NCBI GenBank assembly: GCA_030180135.1
Contig: CM058239.1
Coordinates: 44,775,270 to 44,839,269 of the forward strand
Direction: 5' to 3'
Length of the DNA: 64,000 nt
Source: Orychophragmus violaceus
Lineage: Eukaryota; Streptophyta; Magnoliopsida; Brassicales; Brassicaceae
The notes under the pieces were generated by a model, which did no database searches, had not been told where the DNA came from, and saw only the letters and a list, made by a program, of their open reading frames with translations. Of the stretch, positions 12,524 through 23,500 are shown piece by piece. Numbering within the stretch: the first letter of the stretch is position 1; each line of letters begins with the position of its first letter. Made by a program: the position numbers and the translations under genes.

Positions 12524-12735
12524 AAATGTATTACGCTTTAGACATATCTAAAAATTATAAAATAAAATAAAAAAATACAATTAAATATTTACAAAAGTTT
12601 TAAATTTAAAAAGTGTATGGCTGTTAAGACGAAATGTTTTGTAAGATAAAGCGCCAAATTTTACGACGGAAAACCGACGGTAATTTAAATAACCGACGGT
12701 TTTTGGTCGGAAATAAAAAAAAAATTCTGAAACAC

Positions 12736-12935
12736 TACTCGAACCGCCCACCTCAAGCTTATCTTGTATACCCTTAAACCATTTGAGACATTTAGAGTTA
12801 ATCATTTATGATTACATAGACATTGTTTATATCTTTACACGTTTTAAAAAACAAATAAACATAAAAACGTGGGAGGCTCGGTTCGAACACCCCCACCACA
12901 TCCTTATGTTCTTTCCCTTTAAACCAGTTGAGCCA
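12736..12935 (-). repeat. tRNA-like A-box/B-box repeats, left arm
   Basis: The minus strand carries TGGCTCAACTGG (12935-12924), an exact match to the Pol III A-box consensus, followed about 45 bases later by a TGTTCGAACC B-box-like word (about 12889-12880). A second, more degenerate pair lies at about 12792-12736 and includes GGTTCGAGTAG. They are the inverted counterparts of the pair at 15.5-15.75 kb. Confidence 0.5.
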
Positions 12936-13080
12936 TTTAGAGTTAGTCGTTTAGGATTACATAGAAATTGTATATATTATTAAGCTATTGTTTTGTTTAT
13001 TAAAAAAATAAATAAAACATAACATAGATTAATAACAAAAATTAAAAACATAGTTCAATAGCGTAAAAACAAAACATTAC

Positions 13081-13650
13081 ATGAAATTAAAATATCATAA
13101 TTATAAACTTGATCAGTCATCATTCCTGAACCAATCTCCGATGTCAGTCTCTTCCCAAAGCTTGACCATGCGGTTCCAATCCACTACTAACATCCATGAC
13201 GGTCTTCGTTCTCGTCTTATCCATTGCAGTTTCGCCCGCCGCATTTTGGTCTGGAAAACGCCTGGCGACCCGGTGGAATTCCCGCCAAACCGTGAAGATT
13301 ATATCTGGATTAAAATTGAAATAGGCCTAAAATTTAATAAGTAAACAAATATTAATTAGTAGAATTTGAAATAGTTTGAATAAATGAGAAAAATATAAGT
13401 TAATTAACAAGAAATCCTCGAACCATAACTCTTTAACGTTAGTCGGGACATTGTAATATGCAAGATAACCCCCGACAAAACGAGCCTCTATTACGTCGCT
13501 AATGACAGCCGGAATGGAAGCATTGTAACCGAACCAAATGGTCCGGTTTTGGCGGCTCGGATCCAGAACAGGAAGATGTTCCCGACCCGGTTGAGTTAAT
13601 TCTCGAATTAACCAAGAACGCCATGACGGGAACAAAAAAACGAAATCCAT
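13081..13650 (-). pseudogene. Transposase_24-like small gene, decayed copy in the left arm
   Basis: The ATG at 13650 (MDFVFLFPSW) opens a frame with GREHLPVLDPSRQNRTIWF and a GGYLAYYNVPTNVKELWF-type block, parallel to the right-arm gene. The second exon region (TVWREFH on the minus strand near 13290) is present but frameshifted, and the donor site after DFL is degraded. The pattern GxGHLPxxDPxR..WFG is the N-terminal signature of plant Ptta/En/Spm transposase proteins (Transposase_24). Confidence 0.7.
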
Positions 13651-13914
13651 TTTCTGTTTTTTTAGTGTAGAGAATATTTGATTAGATGATGCAAAACATA
13701 GAAACGTCCATACATATTTATACAAATATTTTCGACGGAATACCGTCGGTTTTGAATTTAATTCCCGAAAAGACACTTACCGAAACGTTGCATGGGGAGG
13801 AGAGTGGAGTTAAATCAGATTTTGACCGTTTAATAAAGTAAACCGACGTATTTCCGATGAAGAACCGATGGGAAACCGACGGGTTACCATCAAAAAAATC
13901 CGACGGAATTCCGA

Positions 13915-14545
13915 GGGTTTAGGGTTTAGGGTTTCAATTATGGTTTTGCCTTTGACATTTTATAATGTTCACACTAATATGTAACATTAACGTTGATGTT
14001 TAGCATTACAAGTCTCAGTTTAAAGAAAATTATGAAAATGACAACTTAGATAAGGTTTGACAATAATTTCGACTTAACCGTTATTGTACACTACTAAGTG
14101 TTTCGGTCCGACATGTTGTAATTTTTTCAATGTCATACAAACCATGTCATTTGGATCAGATATTGAAGACTAATAGTACAAACTATCATTACATTAACTA
14201 TTGAGAGGTTTTGCGATATTCTGTTCCCCATTACGAAACCCTAAACCCTAACTCGTCGAAATTTCGTCGGTAATTACCAACAGAATACCGTCGGAAAAAT
14301 TAATATCGACGGCTTTCCGTCTGAATTTTTTATTATTTTGTTTATTAAAAAAACATAACATAGATTAATAACGAAACCCTAAACCCTCAGACTGGCCTAA
14401 CTGAAACCCTAAACCCTCAGACTCTACTAACTGAAACACTAAGCATAACATATAATCCAAATGACATGTTTAGTAGTACATATTATTGTTGACAATACAA
14501 ATTGGCCTAACTGAAACCCTAAACGAAACCCTAAACCCTCAGAAT
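13915..14545. repeat. telomere-like CCCTAAA words at the centre of the CACTA inverted duplication
   Basis: AGGGTTTAGGGTTTAGGG at 13915-13937 on the left, and CCCTAAACCCT words at about 14238, 14378, 14405, 14515 and 14528 on the right, roughly mirrored around the centre at 14.1 kb. Repeats of CTGAAACCCTAAACCCTCAG (14400-14545) form a small direct array. Confidence 0.7.
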
Positions 14546-14830
14546 CCCGTCTGAAAATTGTGGCGGCTTTCTGTCGGTTTACTAAATTTCAGACGGCTTA
14601 TAGTCGGTATGCCATCTATTTATCGTTGGTTTACCGTCGGAAATGTTAATTAATCGGGCAAAGAGCGCAGTAACTTTCTACTCTTCCCCATGCACGTCTT
14701 GGTAAATGTCATTTCATAAATTAATTCAATTTCCGACTGTTTACCATCGATTTTACCGTCGGAAATTTTTGTATATATAGAGCTCGATTGCATGAAGTTT
14801 CATTCAATTCACAAACACAAAACTTACCAA

Positions 14831-15385
14831 ATGGATTTCGTTTATTTCTCTCCCGAAGCCCGCGAATCTGCATTACGCGAGATCGGAATGCCGGGTCGGG
14901 GACATCTTCCCAATATTGACCCATCCCGCCAAGCTCATCGAGCGGTTTGGTTCGGGTACAACATCGTCATTATTTCTGTAACCAGTGATATAATTGAGAC
15001 ACGCTGGGCCGGCGGCTATCTGACGTACTACCAAATTCCGACGTCCTTCAAGGAAGCTTGGTTTAGTGATTTTCTCGTAAGTAATATTATTAATTTTTTA
15101 GATATTATTAATATATTGACTTAAACTAAACACAAATTTTTTAAATTACAGGAATACTTCACCTGCTCCCTGGACAATCTGTTCATCGTCTGGCGGGAAT
15201 TTCATAGAACCGCTAGACGGGTTTTCCAGACGAAGATGAGGCGGCTGAAGCTACGATGGGAAAGAGGAGAAGGAAGGCCTGCTTGGATTCCTGCGAGGTC
15301 TTGGAACCTCATGGTGCGCCAATGGCAGGAGACGGACGACGGAGATTGGTTCACCAACCAATTTTCGAACTATAATAGATTTTAA
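14831..15385 (+). CDS. small Transposase_24-like protein, intact two-exon gene (159 aa)
   Basis: A TATATATA box lies at about 14771. I place the start at the ATG of MDFVYFSPEA (14831), because an upstream ATG at 14792 is only about 15 bases from the TATA box and the left-arm copy also starts MDFV. Exon 1 (14831-15076) ends at CTC|GTAAGT; exon 2 (15152-15385) begins after TTACAG. The lengths, 246 and 234 bases, keep one open frame of 159 residues. It contains GRGHLPNIDPSRQ, AVWFGYN, GGYLTYYQIP and WREFHRTARRVFQTKMRRLK, a basic segment that could contact nucleic acid. It corresponds to the Ptta/En/Spm (Transposase_24) region only and lacks the coiled coil seen in the longer gene at 16-18 kb. 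It is undamaged inside an element whose main genes are dead. Function unknown; a DNA-binding regulator of the transposon is a guess. Confidence 0.6.
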
Positions 15386-15545
15386 TTGATGTTATTTTTA
15401 ATTTAATGCAATGTTTTTTTCGTTTTTTAAAAATGCAATGTATTATTTTCGTTATGAAACAATGTTAAGGTTTTTTTTTAATAAACAAAATAAATGGTTA
15501 ATTATATATACTATTTCTATGTAACCATAAACGACTATCACGAAT

Positions 15546-15742
15546 TGGCTCAATTGGTTTAAAGGGAGAGAACAAATGCTTGAGGTGGGGGGATCGAGTT
15601 GAGACTTCCCTGTTTTATTTTAAAACAGTAGGTTTTAAATTTTCTATATATACTATTCCTATGTAAAATTAAACTACTAATACTAAATGGCTCAACTGGT
15701 TTAAGGGCAGAGAATATATGCGAGAGGTGGGGGGTTCGAGCC
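15546..15742 (+). repeat. tRNA-like A-box/B-box tandem repeats, right arm
   Basis: Two tandem units of about 140 bases. Unit 1 has TGGCTCAATTGG (15546) and GGATCGAGTT (15591). Unit 2 has TGGCTCAACTGG (15688) and GGTTCGAGCC (15733). Spacing and sequence fit tRNA-type internal promoters. I cannot draw a convincing cloverleaf, so a tRNA-derived (SINE-like) repeat is more likely than a tRNA gene. Confidence 0.5.
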
Positions 15743-15904
15743 GAACTGGCTCGAACTACTCACCAATTTGTTATTTTTATTTCCGACGGAATACCGTCGG
15801 TTTTTGACGATCCGTCGGTTCTCCGTCTATTTTATTGGCGCCTTGTTTTAACAAAAATTTGGACGTAACCACCAAAATTTGGCGAAATTCAATTGGGCCG
15901 CCAA

Positions 15905-15990
15905 AATTTCCGACGGAAAAACGACGGTAAATGATTTCCGACGGAAAAACGACGGTAAATGATTTCCGACGGTTTTCCGTCGGAAACCTT
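15905..15990. repeat. CCGACGG/CCGTCGG motif cluster upstream of the second CACTA gene
   Basis: Two tandem 30-base units starting TTCCGACGGAAAAACGACGG are followed by a perfect CCGACGG-TTTT-CCGTCGG palindrome. It lies just 5' of the pyrimidine-rich leader of the gene at 16122, so these transposase-binding-type words may also act on its promoter. Confidence 0.65.
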
Positions 15991-16121
15991 TTTTATTCTG
16001 TCGCGATTCATCTTCTTCTCCATTTCTCTGAAACATCTCTCTCTCTCTCAAATCGCTTTCTCCGATCCTCTCCCTACATTTCTGCCGGATTCTCGCCGTG
16101 AAACACCAATTCCAACCGCCA

Positions 16122-18345
16122 ATGGAGAACATGAACGTGTAAGTGCATTTTCAACTGATTGATTTTCTTTTAAATCTCTTTTTTAGGTTGTAGGATTCTA
16201 GAACTTGGTTGCATGTATAAATTGAAAGGTAGATTAGTATGAGAATGATAGATTGAACATTTGGTTTGGATTTTGGATTGTTTGGATATGAATATTGTGA
16301 AAAACAAATTCAACCGATTTAAACGTTTTTAGAAATGATTTAAAACGTTTTAAAACGTTTTAAATCATTTTAAATCGTTGTAGACATGTAAAAACTCTTG
16401 AATTAGTTTTATGAACATGAATTAATTTTGGTATTTTTTGGAAAATCTTTTTGTTTTTTAAAACATAAAAACGATTTTGTAAAAACGTTTATAAAATTTT
16501 TAATATTTTAAAAAATTTTGAATGTTATTTAATTTTTTTAAAAATTTCGGAATTTTATAAGATTTTTTATAATTTTTAAAACAATTTGACATATTTATAA
16601 ATAACATTTTATAAATTTTTATAAAATTTTCAAAGTTTAACCAAATTTTGTATAATTTAGATATCGAATTGTGAATATGAATTTTCGATTGGATTGTAGG
16701 GACACTTTTATAACTTTTGAGGACCTTATGTCCACCGCTCCGGCGAATGCGGTACCGGCGAATGCGTTACCGGAGGAGCCAGTGCAGCAACAAGCACCGA
16801 GACCCCGACGGTCTCGGTCGACTCAAGTGCAGCCCTCACCCGCTCCATTGTCTCAAACACAGCCGGGACCGTCTAAGATTCGGTCGGAGGTTCCTAGTGG
16901 GAGTCACTCTGTGTCTCAGGCGACGCAGTTTGTCCCGCCGAGTATTGCCCCAGAAATATCGGCATTACTCTATCAACCGGGACGAGAGCTGGTCAAACGG
17001 CTCGATCCATTCTACGAGAACAACCTGGGAACTTTGTGGTATTAAATCTTTTTAATTTAGATTTTTCATGTTAAATTTTCTTTATTATACACATATTAAA
17101 CCTTTGAATTTTTTTGGTTTTATCAGGTTTACGTTGACCGAATCCAAGATCGCGAGGAGCATCTTGGGAATGATGTACAGCATGCTCCACGTCGGGTACC
17201 CGGCGTACAGGGAAATGCCTTTATCCGCTAGGCATAACTGGTTCCGCCAATTCGCGGTAAATAACGTTAACTTTGTTATATATTTTTATATATAATTTTT
17301 TTTTTAATTTTAACTAATATTTAATTTTTCTTTTTTTATAGCAAGAATATACTTGGGATAGCAAGTATACAGAATTGGTGGAACAGGTGTTCCATATGAA
17401 GGCAGTGACGCATTACTCGAACGTCCTCAACATATGGAAGCAGAAGTGGTGCAACGGAGATGTTCCCAAGGGTATTGACGAAGAAAGTGATACTTGGAAG
17501 GGCTTCGTCCGTCATTGGAGTAAGCCTGCGACCGCAGCAACCTCTTCAACAAAGTCGCAGAACCGTAGAAGTCAGAGGAACGGTGTCGGGCTCGCAACTC
17601 ATAATGCGGGAGCAAGGAGCACCGCATCGAGGAAATTAATCTTGGTAAGTATCTTATTATTTTTATTTTCATTATGTTTAGATCTTTTTTTTAAATTCTG
17701 GATTTGTTTTTGCAGAAACAAAAGAAGGGACGAGATCCAAACCGTATTGAGCTCATCGAGGATGACCACAAAACAAGGAGACGGGCAAAATCCAGGATCC
17801 GATTGCTCGGAGGATTGTTGAGTCGACGAAGAGGCGTTTGGAAGAGGTGGTTACCCAATCCGAAGGAATCGGTTCGACTGAAGAGATACCCGACGAACAA
17901 GTCAACGAAGTCTTCCTCGAGGTAAAATTTCAATTTAAATAAAATATGAATTAAGTTTACAATTATTTAATCTCTAACATAAATTCCTAACTTAAATACA
18001 TTACAGGAAACAGAGAAGAGAAGAGGCCGAATTTTTAGTTTGGGAAACTTGGCGGACAAAGCTTCGACACCGCATTCCCGTTTTCGTCCAGAACCCGACG
18101 AGAACTTGGCCTAACTCATAAAGGAAAAGGATGTAGAGATCGAAGCGTTGAAGGCCAAGCAAGCGCATATGGAAGTCCGGATGACAGAGAAAGAGGAAGA
18201 AACGTCGAGAAAGATGGAAGAGATGAGTACTCGGTTTGAGTACTTTATGAAGAACGGCCATCTTCTAGAAGCCGCACCGACGAACCAGGGGGAAAGGGAA
18301 AGAAAAGGGGGACGGGAAAGAAAAAACAAATGGGATCGTGAATGT
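16122..18345 (+). pseudogene. Ptta/En/Spm-type second CACTA gene (Transposase_24), decayed
   Basis: A CT-rich leader (16000-16120) precedes ATGGAGAAC at 16122. A tiny first exon ends at CGT|GTAAGT, followed by an AT-rich intron of about 560 bases. Probable exons: 16700-17038 (proline/serine-rich), 17127-17256 (MYSMLHVGYPAYREMPLSAR, then HNWFRQFA), 17342-17645 (SNVLNIWKQKW), about 17716-17930 and 18008 onward. Near 17760 one base is lost or gained: the adjacent frame reads KETGKIQDPIARRIVEST, the normal family continuation. An in-frame stop follows at about 18114, before a coiled-coil segment rich in E and K (AHMEVRMTEKEEETSRKMEE). Family role: second transposon protein, thought to bind subterminal motifs (by analogy with TNPA). 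Confidence 0.8.
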
Positions 18346-18469
18346 AATTTAAAAACTGTTTTTTTTTAAAAAAAAATTTAATAAATTTCTTTTTTTTTGT
18401 TATATATTTCTAAATATTAATTATTTTCAGAATTATAATTAATTTCAGAATTAGATTTTTTTATTATTT

Positions 18470-18896
18470 TAACGTATCCGTCGGTAAACCGTCGGTAATA
18501 TACCGTCGGTTCGGTTATGAACCGTCGGAATACCGTCGCTTATGAACCGTAGGAAAACCGTCGGTTATGAACCGTCGGTTATATTCCGTCGGAATACCGT
18601 CGGTTATATTCCATCGTTTAACCATCGAAAATTTTCCGTCGGTATTTTGTCGGTACAGTTACGTCGTTTAACCGTCGGTTTACTTCGTCGGTTTATGATC
18701 GGTAATCCGTCGGTTTATTATCCGTCGGTTTTCTGTCGGTTTATTGATCCATCGGTAATCCATCGGTTTTTACAGACGAAAAACCGACGGATATTTATTT
18801 CCGACGAAATAGAAGTGACTAATTTTTTTGGTGGAAAATCCGTCGGAAATTGTCATTCCGAGGGATACCCGTCGGAAATGTCCCTCGGAATTGGCA
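18470..18896. repeat. 3' subterminal array of CCGTCGGT motifs
   Basis: Over 20 copies or near-copies of CCGTCGG, mostly in the form ACCGTCGGTTAT or TCCGTCGGAA, occur in about 420 bases next to the right end. En/Spm-type elements carry such arrays as binding sites for their transposon protein. The 5' end (8715-8800) has a shorter array. Confidence 0.85.
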
Positions 18897-18914
18897 TGTT
18901 TTCTTGTAGTGTTT

Positions 18915-19279
18915 GTTCCGTACTAATCTGATAAGGAATATATGTGTTCATTAATTCCCTCTAAAAATAAGAAATGGTAAGGAATGAAGAAGAATTATAT
19001 GTAACAAATATTCCTTGCAAATGATAATAAAAATTAGGAATGAAGGGGAATGTAATGTTCCTTCTCATTCTTTTCCCCAATTGTGCTCACCATTCCAACC
19101 AGTGTTAGTTACTTTTTAAGTTAAATTTTATATAACGTATTGAAGGGTTTGTTGATTATTTAGAACTATAGTTATTACAGTCTGTGATATATAGCCGTTT
19201 ATATGATTTAGGAGGAATGATCTTTCTGCTTATTCTTTTTGTGTTAATGTCTCTTTCTTGCTCCATATTTCATCGGAGT
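18915..19279. other. short host stretch between two DNA transposons
   Basis: Between the CACTA right target duplication and the Mutator-like left target duplication. It contains several GGAAT/ATTCC words but no gene that I can recognise. Confidence 0.5.
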
Positions 19280-19642
19280 ATGTTTTTAGGGGTCAATTGC
19301 ATTAGGTGTATGTTTTGTATGTTTTCATTGCAATTTTATATCTTTTGAATTTCAGTTGCAATGTTGTATCTTTTTGTCAGAAATTAGGTGATGAAAAGAC
19401 TAATCTGCCTTTCTTTGATTTGATTAGAATTTTGTAACTAGTTATTTGAATGGTTGAGGTTAGAGGGGTTTGGTTTGGGAAGGAAAACTGAATATCTTTG
19501 AAGTCAAAACACAGCTGGTAGTGAAAGGATTGGCTGAACGTAATTCAATATTGAACAGGAGGTAAAAGTCGGTTTCTGTAAGATTGCAGTATTCTAAATG
19601 TGTTGTTTCGTAAAGTTGGGGAAACGATTGTTGCTTTTGCAG

Positions 19643-20529
19643 ATGATGATCGACGATAAGCTTCCTAGCAGATTGTACAACACGGATTGTTATCCAGAAG
19701 GTCGGCTACATATATATTCGAAACCAGAGATAGTGAATAAAGTGTGGAAGAAGATAAGGAAGACGCCGGAGTGGGGAAGACTTCGAGATTCGAGCTTTGG
19801 AGAACTGTTCAAGCTGCCGGTGAAACAGAGTTCCGTTTCTGGAAAAATTATCCATGGTCTACTGGCGAGGCAAGTAGTAACAAAAAAAAGTATGAGTTGA
19901 TTACAGTTTTTGCAGGCCAACCTCTGAGATTTTCTCTAGTTGAGTTCGGAGTAATCACTGGATTAAATTGTTGTGAGTGGCCGGAACAAGAGGAGATTGA
20001 GGAGAAGAAAAAGGAGCGAGAAGGGTCGATATCTATGTAGGAAGAACTGTTCGGTAGTATGAGCAGAGGTGGGAAGAGAGCTGACCACGGTGTTAGAATT
20101 GAAGATATACTTCTAATGTTAGACGATCCAGAGACGGATGGATTAAAAAGGTTGAAACTTGCACTGATATGTATTGTCGATGGGGTACTTATTAGTAGCA
20201 ACCAGGTAGGGAAGGCAGCACCGGAGTTTGTTGAAATGCTGAGTGATGTGAATTACTTTCTAAGGTATCCATGGGGTCGGGAGTCATTTCTTAGGACGAT
20301 TAAATCAATGAAGCCTGGGCAAAGATGTGGGAAAGTTAGGGATGATCATATTCAGGCGTTCAGAACGCAGCTGCAACAACAAACTAAGGTCGTATATGGA
20401 TTTCCGCTTGCTTTCCAACTACTAGCTTTCCGTTGTATAACAGGTTTTTTGGAGCGGATGCCCGATTATGAGTCCAATGCTGATTTCATGGACACTTATT
20501 TTAAGGGAGGCGTAAAGGGAAATTTGGAG
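19643..20529 (+). pseudogene. DUF1985-domain gene (VANC/Ulp1-associated type), broken
   Basis: The ATG at 19643 follows directly on a TTTTGCAG acceptor. The DUF1985 core reads SSFGELFKLPVKQSSVSGKI, then IHGLLARQVVTKK, and after a one-base loss in an A run (19880-19888) YELITVFAGQPLRFSLVEFG and VITGLNC. A TAG at 20038 replaces what is probably a tryptophan codon; the same frame then resumes (LDDPETDGLKRLKLALICIV and later YPWGRESFLRTIKSM) to a GAG|GTAAG donor near 20529. As I recall it, DUF1985 is found in plant Ulp1-like proteases and in VANC anti-silencing proteins of VANDAL transposons. No downstream exons are recognised. Confidence 0.8.
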
Positions 20530-20583
20530 GTAAGAACGAAAACTTGTAAATATATTTACCTGTTGATATCAATTACGTGTTAA

Positions 20584-23500
20584 TTACTGATGAATGTTCC
20601 TTCTTATGGAGAACTATGATTCGTAGAGCAACTACAGAAAGATGGTTGAAGTAAAAACAGAGAGCACACCTATGCCCATATTCGGGGAGCAACAACAGGT
20701 GAAAGATTAGAACATGTTTCGTTGGCATAATTTGGTAAAGCAGTTAGAGCATAAAAAAAATATATGGATGGTGGATTGGCAGGATTGTGAGTGTTGAACA
20801 AGACTGTTAGTGTAAATGACACTCTTTGTATGGCAGGGATTCAACGGGACTAGACGGGAAGGAATAACGGGCGGAACATTAGAAGATAGGGGGATGGATA
20901 CATCGTGGATGCAATGTATTACGGGAGACGGAAAGGAAACAGAGAAGCAATAAAATAGTAATATATGAACGAGCTTGAAAGGTTTATTTGTGCGAAAGTA
21001 AACATTGTTGTGTAAGAATTTATGTCGGAATGTGGCCTGCGACGTATGGAAACTATCCATGGACATTAAATGTAGCCAAAGTTTGCATAAATAACAATAA
21101 CTTAGATGGGCCTATATAATGTATGTATTGTTTTTGGGCGTAATCTCAAGTTAAGGATCGTGTTAGAGATGTAGGAATTAGAACGACATATCCACAGGGC
21201 TTATGAAGGATAGTTTGCACCAATAAACGAATACTTTGTGTGGGCGAGTTGCGTAGAAATTAATGGATAGTTGAATCTGCAGTACTTTCTTATAATTTTG
21301 TGTGGGCCTGGGAACTAAAGGTGAAGATGGGGAAAAGGGATACTAAGGTAAAGATAATTGTTGTGGAAAAGCGTCACGCTATGAAAGGCTACGCGATCCA
21401 TGAAGGCGAAGGAAGAAAGCAAGGCAGGAAAAGATAAGGCGATGGACAATGTGAAGGCCTGCTCATTGAAACGGACGGAGGGTTTGAAAAAGAAGAATAG
21501 AGCAGGGGATAGTGGTGTAGTTACAATGAAGATGTTTGGGCTTCATGGCCTATCGCAAGCAGATGGATGGGACAAAACGAAGTTTAGGTGGATTGGTAAT
21601 CGATTTACAGTGAAAAGTTTGATAAGAAACCAGAGAAGGTATGTATGTGGATAGTTGTATAATTTGGCTGTGAAGCACGTGATGCCTAGATAGATGTAAG
21701 GGGGATGTTTCGGGATAGGAAGAAACACTAGCATGTAAATGATAGAATATCTGTATAGGAGCATGTCTAGCACGTTTTCAGTTGGATGACTTAGAGAATA
21801 GTAAAATCAAGAAATGATTGTTGAATATATCTAAAAACAAAAAGGAAACGGGAACGTAATAGGTTTGGGAATCAGCATCAAAAGTGCATGATTGGGCCGG
21901 GAAAAAGGCACGTGGCTGGAACATACATCGGTAGGTGCGTGATGTAACTGGATATTATGAATACAGTAAATAGTGTTGCATATAGGAGTATAGACGTCGG
22001 TCTATGGGTGACTGATGGGGTGTGAGAGAATTTTGTCAATTCGGCGCATGTTTGGAGAAATTGAACTACTACAAAAACTGGAGCTGAGAAAAAAAGAAAG
22101 AACTAAGGGGTGGATACGTTTTTTAAACAGTTTTCGAAAACAAAGTAATAGTGGATACCCTGAGCTAAATCATTATGCATGGATGTGGATACGACTTAGC
22201 AACTAGGATAACAAAAAAAAGTTTCCCCTCGACTTAGACATCATAATGCAACTAGGACAAGAAAATAGTATCTTCTACTAGGAGGTATGGCCATAGTACG
22301 AAATAGGCGGGTTCGTAGAAAAGCACATGAGGTGATTTGAATATGTATTTCGTATTTTTTGGGGACTGATCTTGTATGGATAGCCACACAATACAGAAAA
22401 CCGGAATTTAGGTTTAAAGAATGTGTTCTTCATATCTATCTAGGAATTTATTGAACTGGTTGTATATTTTTTGAAAGTAATTACGAACTTGAACCCAGAT
22501 ATAGCTGGTATGTATCCAGATTAGTAGCCTAACAATTAGCTATCCATAAAATGTGCTTCTCCAAAATGCTGGCAGTTTCATTTAAAACTGATAATTAATA
22601 ACTATCCATGGGTCATCCTGCTTGTGTGGAACTATGTCCCTATATTATATAAGGGTTTAATGGGCATCCATATAAGTAGTAAATTTGGTTAGTTTTTTAA
22701 TGAAAAGCAAGATCTTAATCGAACGTTGTATATGTCATATGTGTGCATGTATAGTAAATCGGTCCCATCAATAAGCAAAGTGCCAATGGTTTGCAAAACT
22801 AGTTATAGTGTTTTGAGAATAGTAAGTGGATAGGGAAATACTGGATAGGTAGTGTCTATGTAGTGTGGCTAGGAAGGATTATAGATCTGTATAAGAGTCG
22901 ATATAAAAACATAGGCAAATGTTAGAACCTGGGTACATATTGGGAATAGACAATGGACACATAATATGTATCGTGTGTTTCTCTTTGGGATACATCTTTT
23001 ATCCATTAAATGTGTTTCGTTGGGTAGGCGCCATGACAAAAAATGGAAGCAAGATAAAAATTGAAACATAAAATGTCAGTTAGACAAAAGATAATATCCG
23101 TTTGAATGAAAACAATATATCTGTAAGCGTGCATTATGATGGCCTTGAAACTTACAACAATGATTTTACTGCTGTAAATGCACTGCCTGTTGGAGAGTGG
23201 AGTAACTGACACGTGTTATATAAAAGGTGGATGTAATAATTGAACACAATTTAAGAGGATAATGGGTATCTGGTCCGAGGGAATGAATAATGATGGCCTA
23301 TTAAGCGTAGAGTCAAATGTGAAGTATAAAGGTTTTATGTTCCCGAGGCGTTTGTATTAATAATATGTTTTGAATCACCTAAAGTTTTTTTTTGCTATGG
23401 TTTTGTTTATATGGATAGAAAACCATAACACCATAAAATCATGGATAGAAAATAATAGATATAGATGGATTAAAAAGGAGAAACAGAGGTAAAGGTGCGA

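Larger units (their letters stand above)
12630..13940 (-). repeat. left arm of a large inverted duplication inside the CACTA element
   Basis: Read on the minus strand this segment parallels 14230-15850 on the plus strand. Matching landmarks in the same order: CCCTAAACCCT-type words, the CTC(T/C)CCCCATGCA region, CCGACGG words, a TATA box, an ATG-started Transposase_24-like gene, two tRNA-like boxes, CCGTCGG words, and a TTGGCGC stretch at the outer edge. The arms have diverged visibly (several indels), so the duplication is old. Borders are approximate. Confidence 0.8.
14230..15850 (+). repeat. right arm of the CACTA inverted duplication
   Basis: Partner of 12630-13940. The loop between the arms is about 290 bases. 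A transcript through both arms would fold into a hairpin with a stem of over 1 kb, although mismatches would interrupt it. Confidence 0.8.
8695..18911 (+). mobile_element. complete CACTA (En/Spm) DNA transposon, 10.2 kb
   Basis: The left end is CACTATAAGAAAACA (8695-8709). The right end, read inward on the minus strand, is CACTACAAGAAAACA (18911-18897): a 15-bp terminal inverted repeat with one mismatch. Both sides are flanked by TTT (8692-8694 and 18912-18914), the 3-bp target duplication typical of CACTA elements. Subterminal regions are dense in CCGACGG/CCGTCGG words. Inside are a TNP2-type transposase gene, a second Ptta/En/Spm-type gene, and a large inverted duplication. Both main transposase genes carry stops or frameshifts, so the copy is probably immobile unless helped in trans. 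Confidence 0.95.

Noticed and set aside
15546..15742. Functional tRNA genes
   Set aside because: A and B boxes are good, but I cannot form an acceptor stem or anticodon arm; four copies in tandem and inverted pairs fit a tRNA-derived repeat better.
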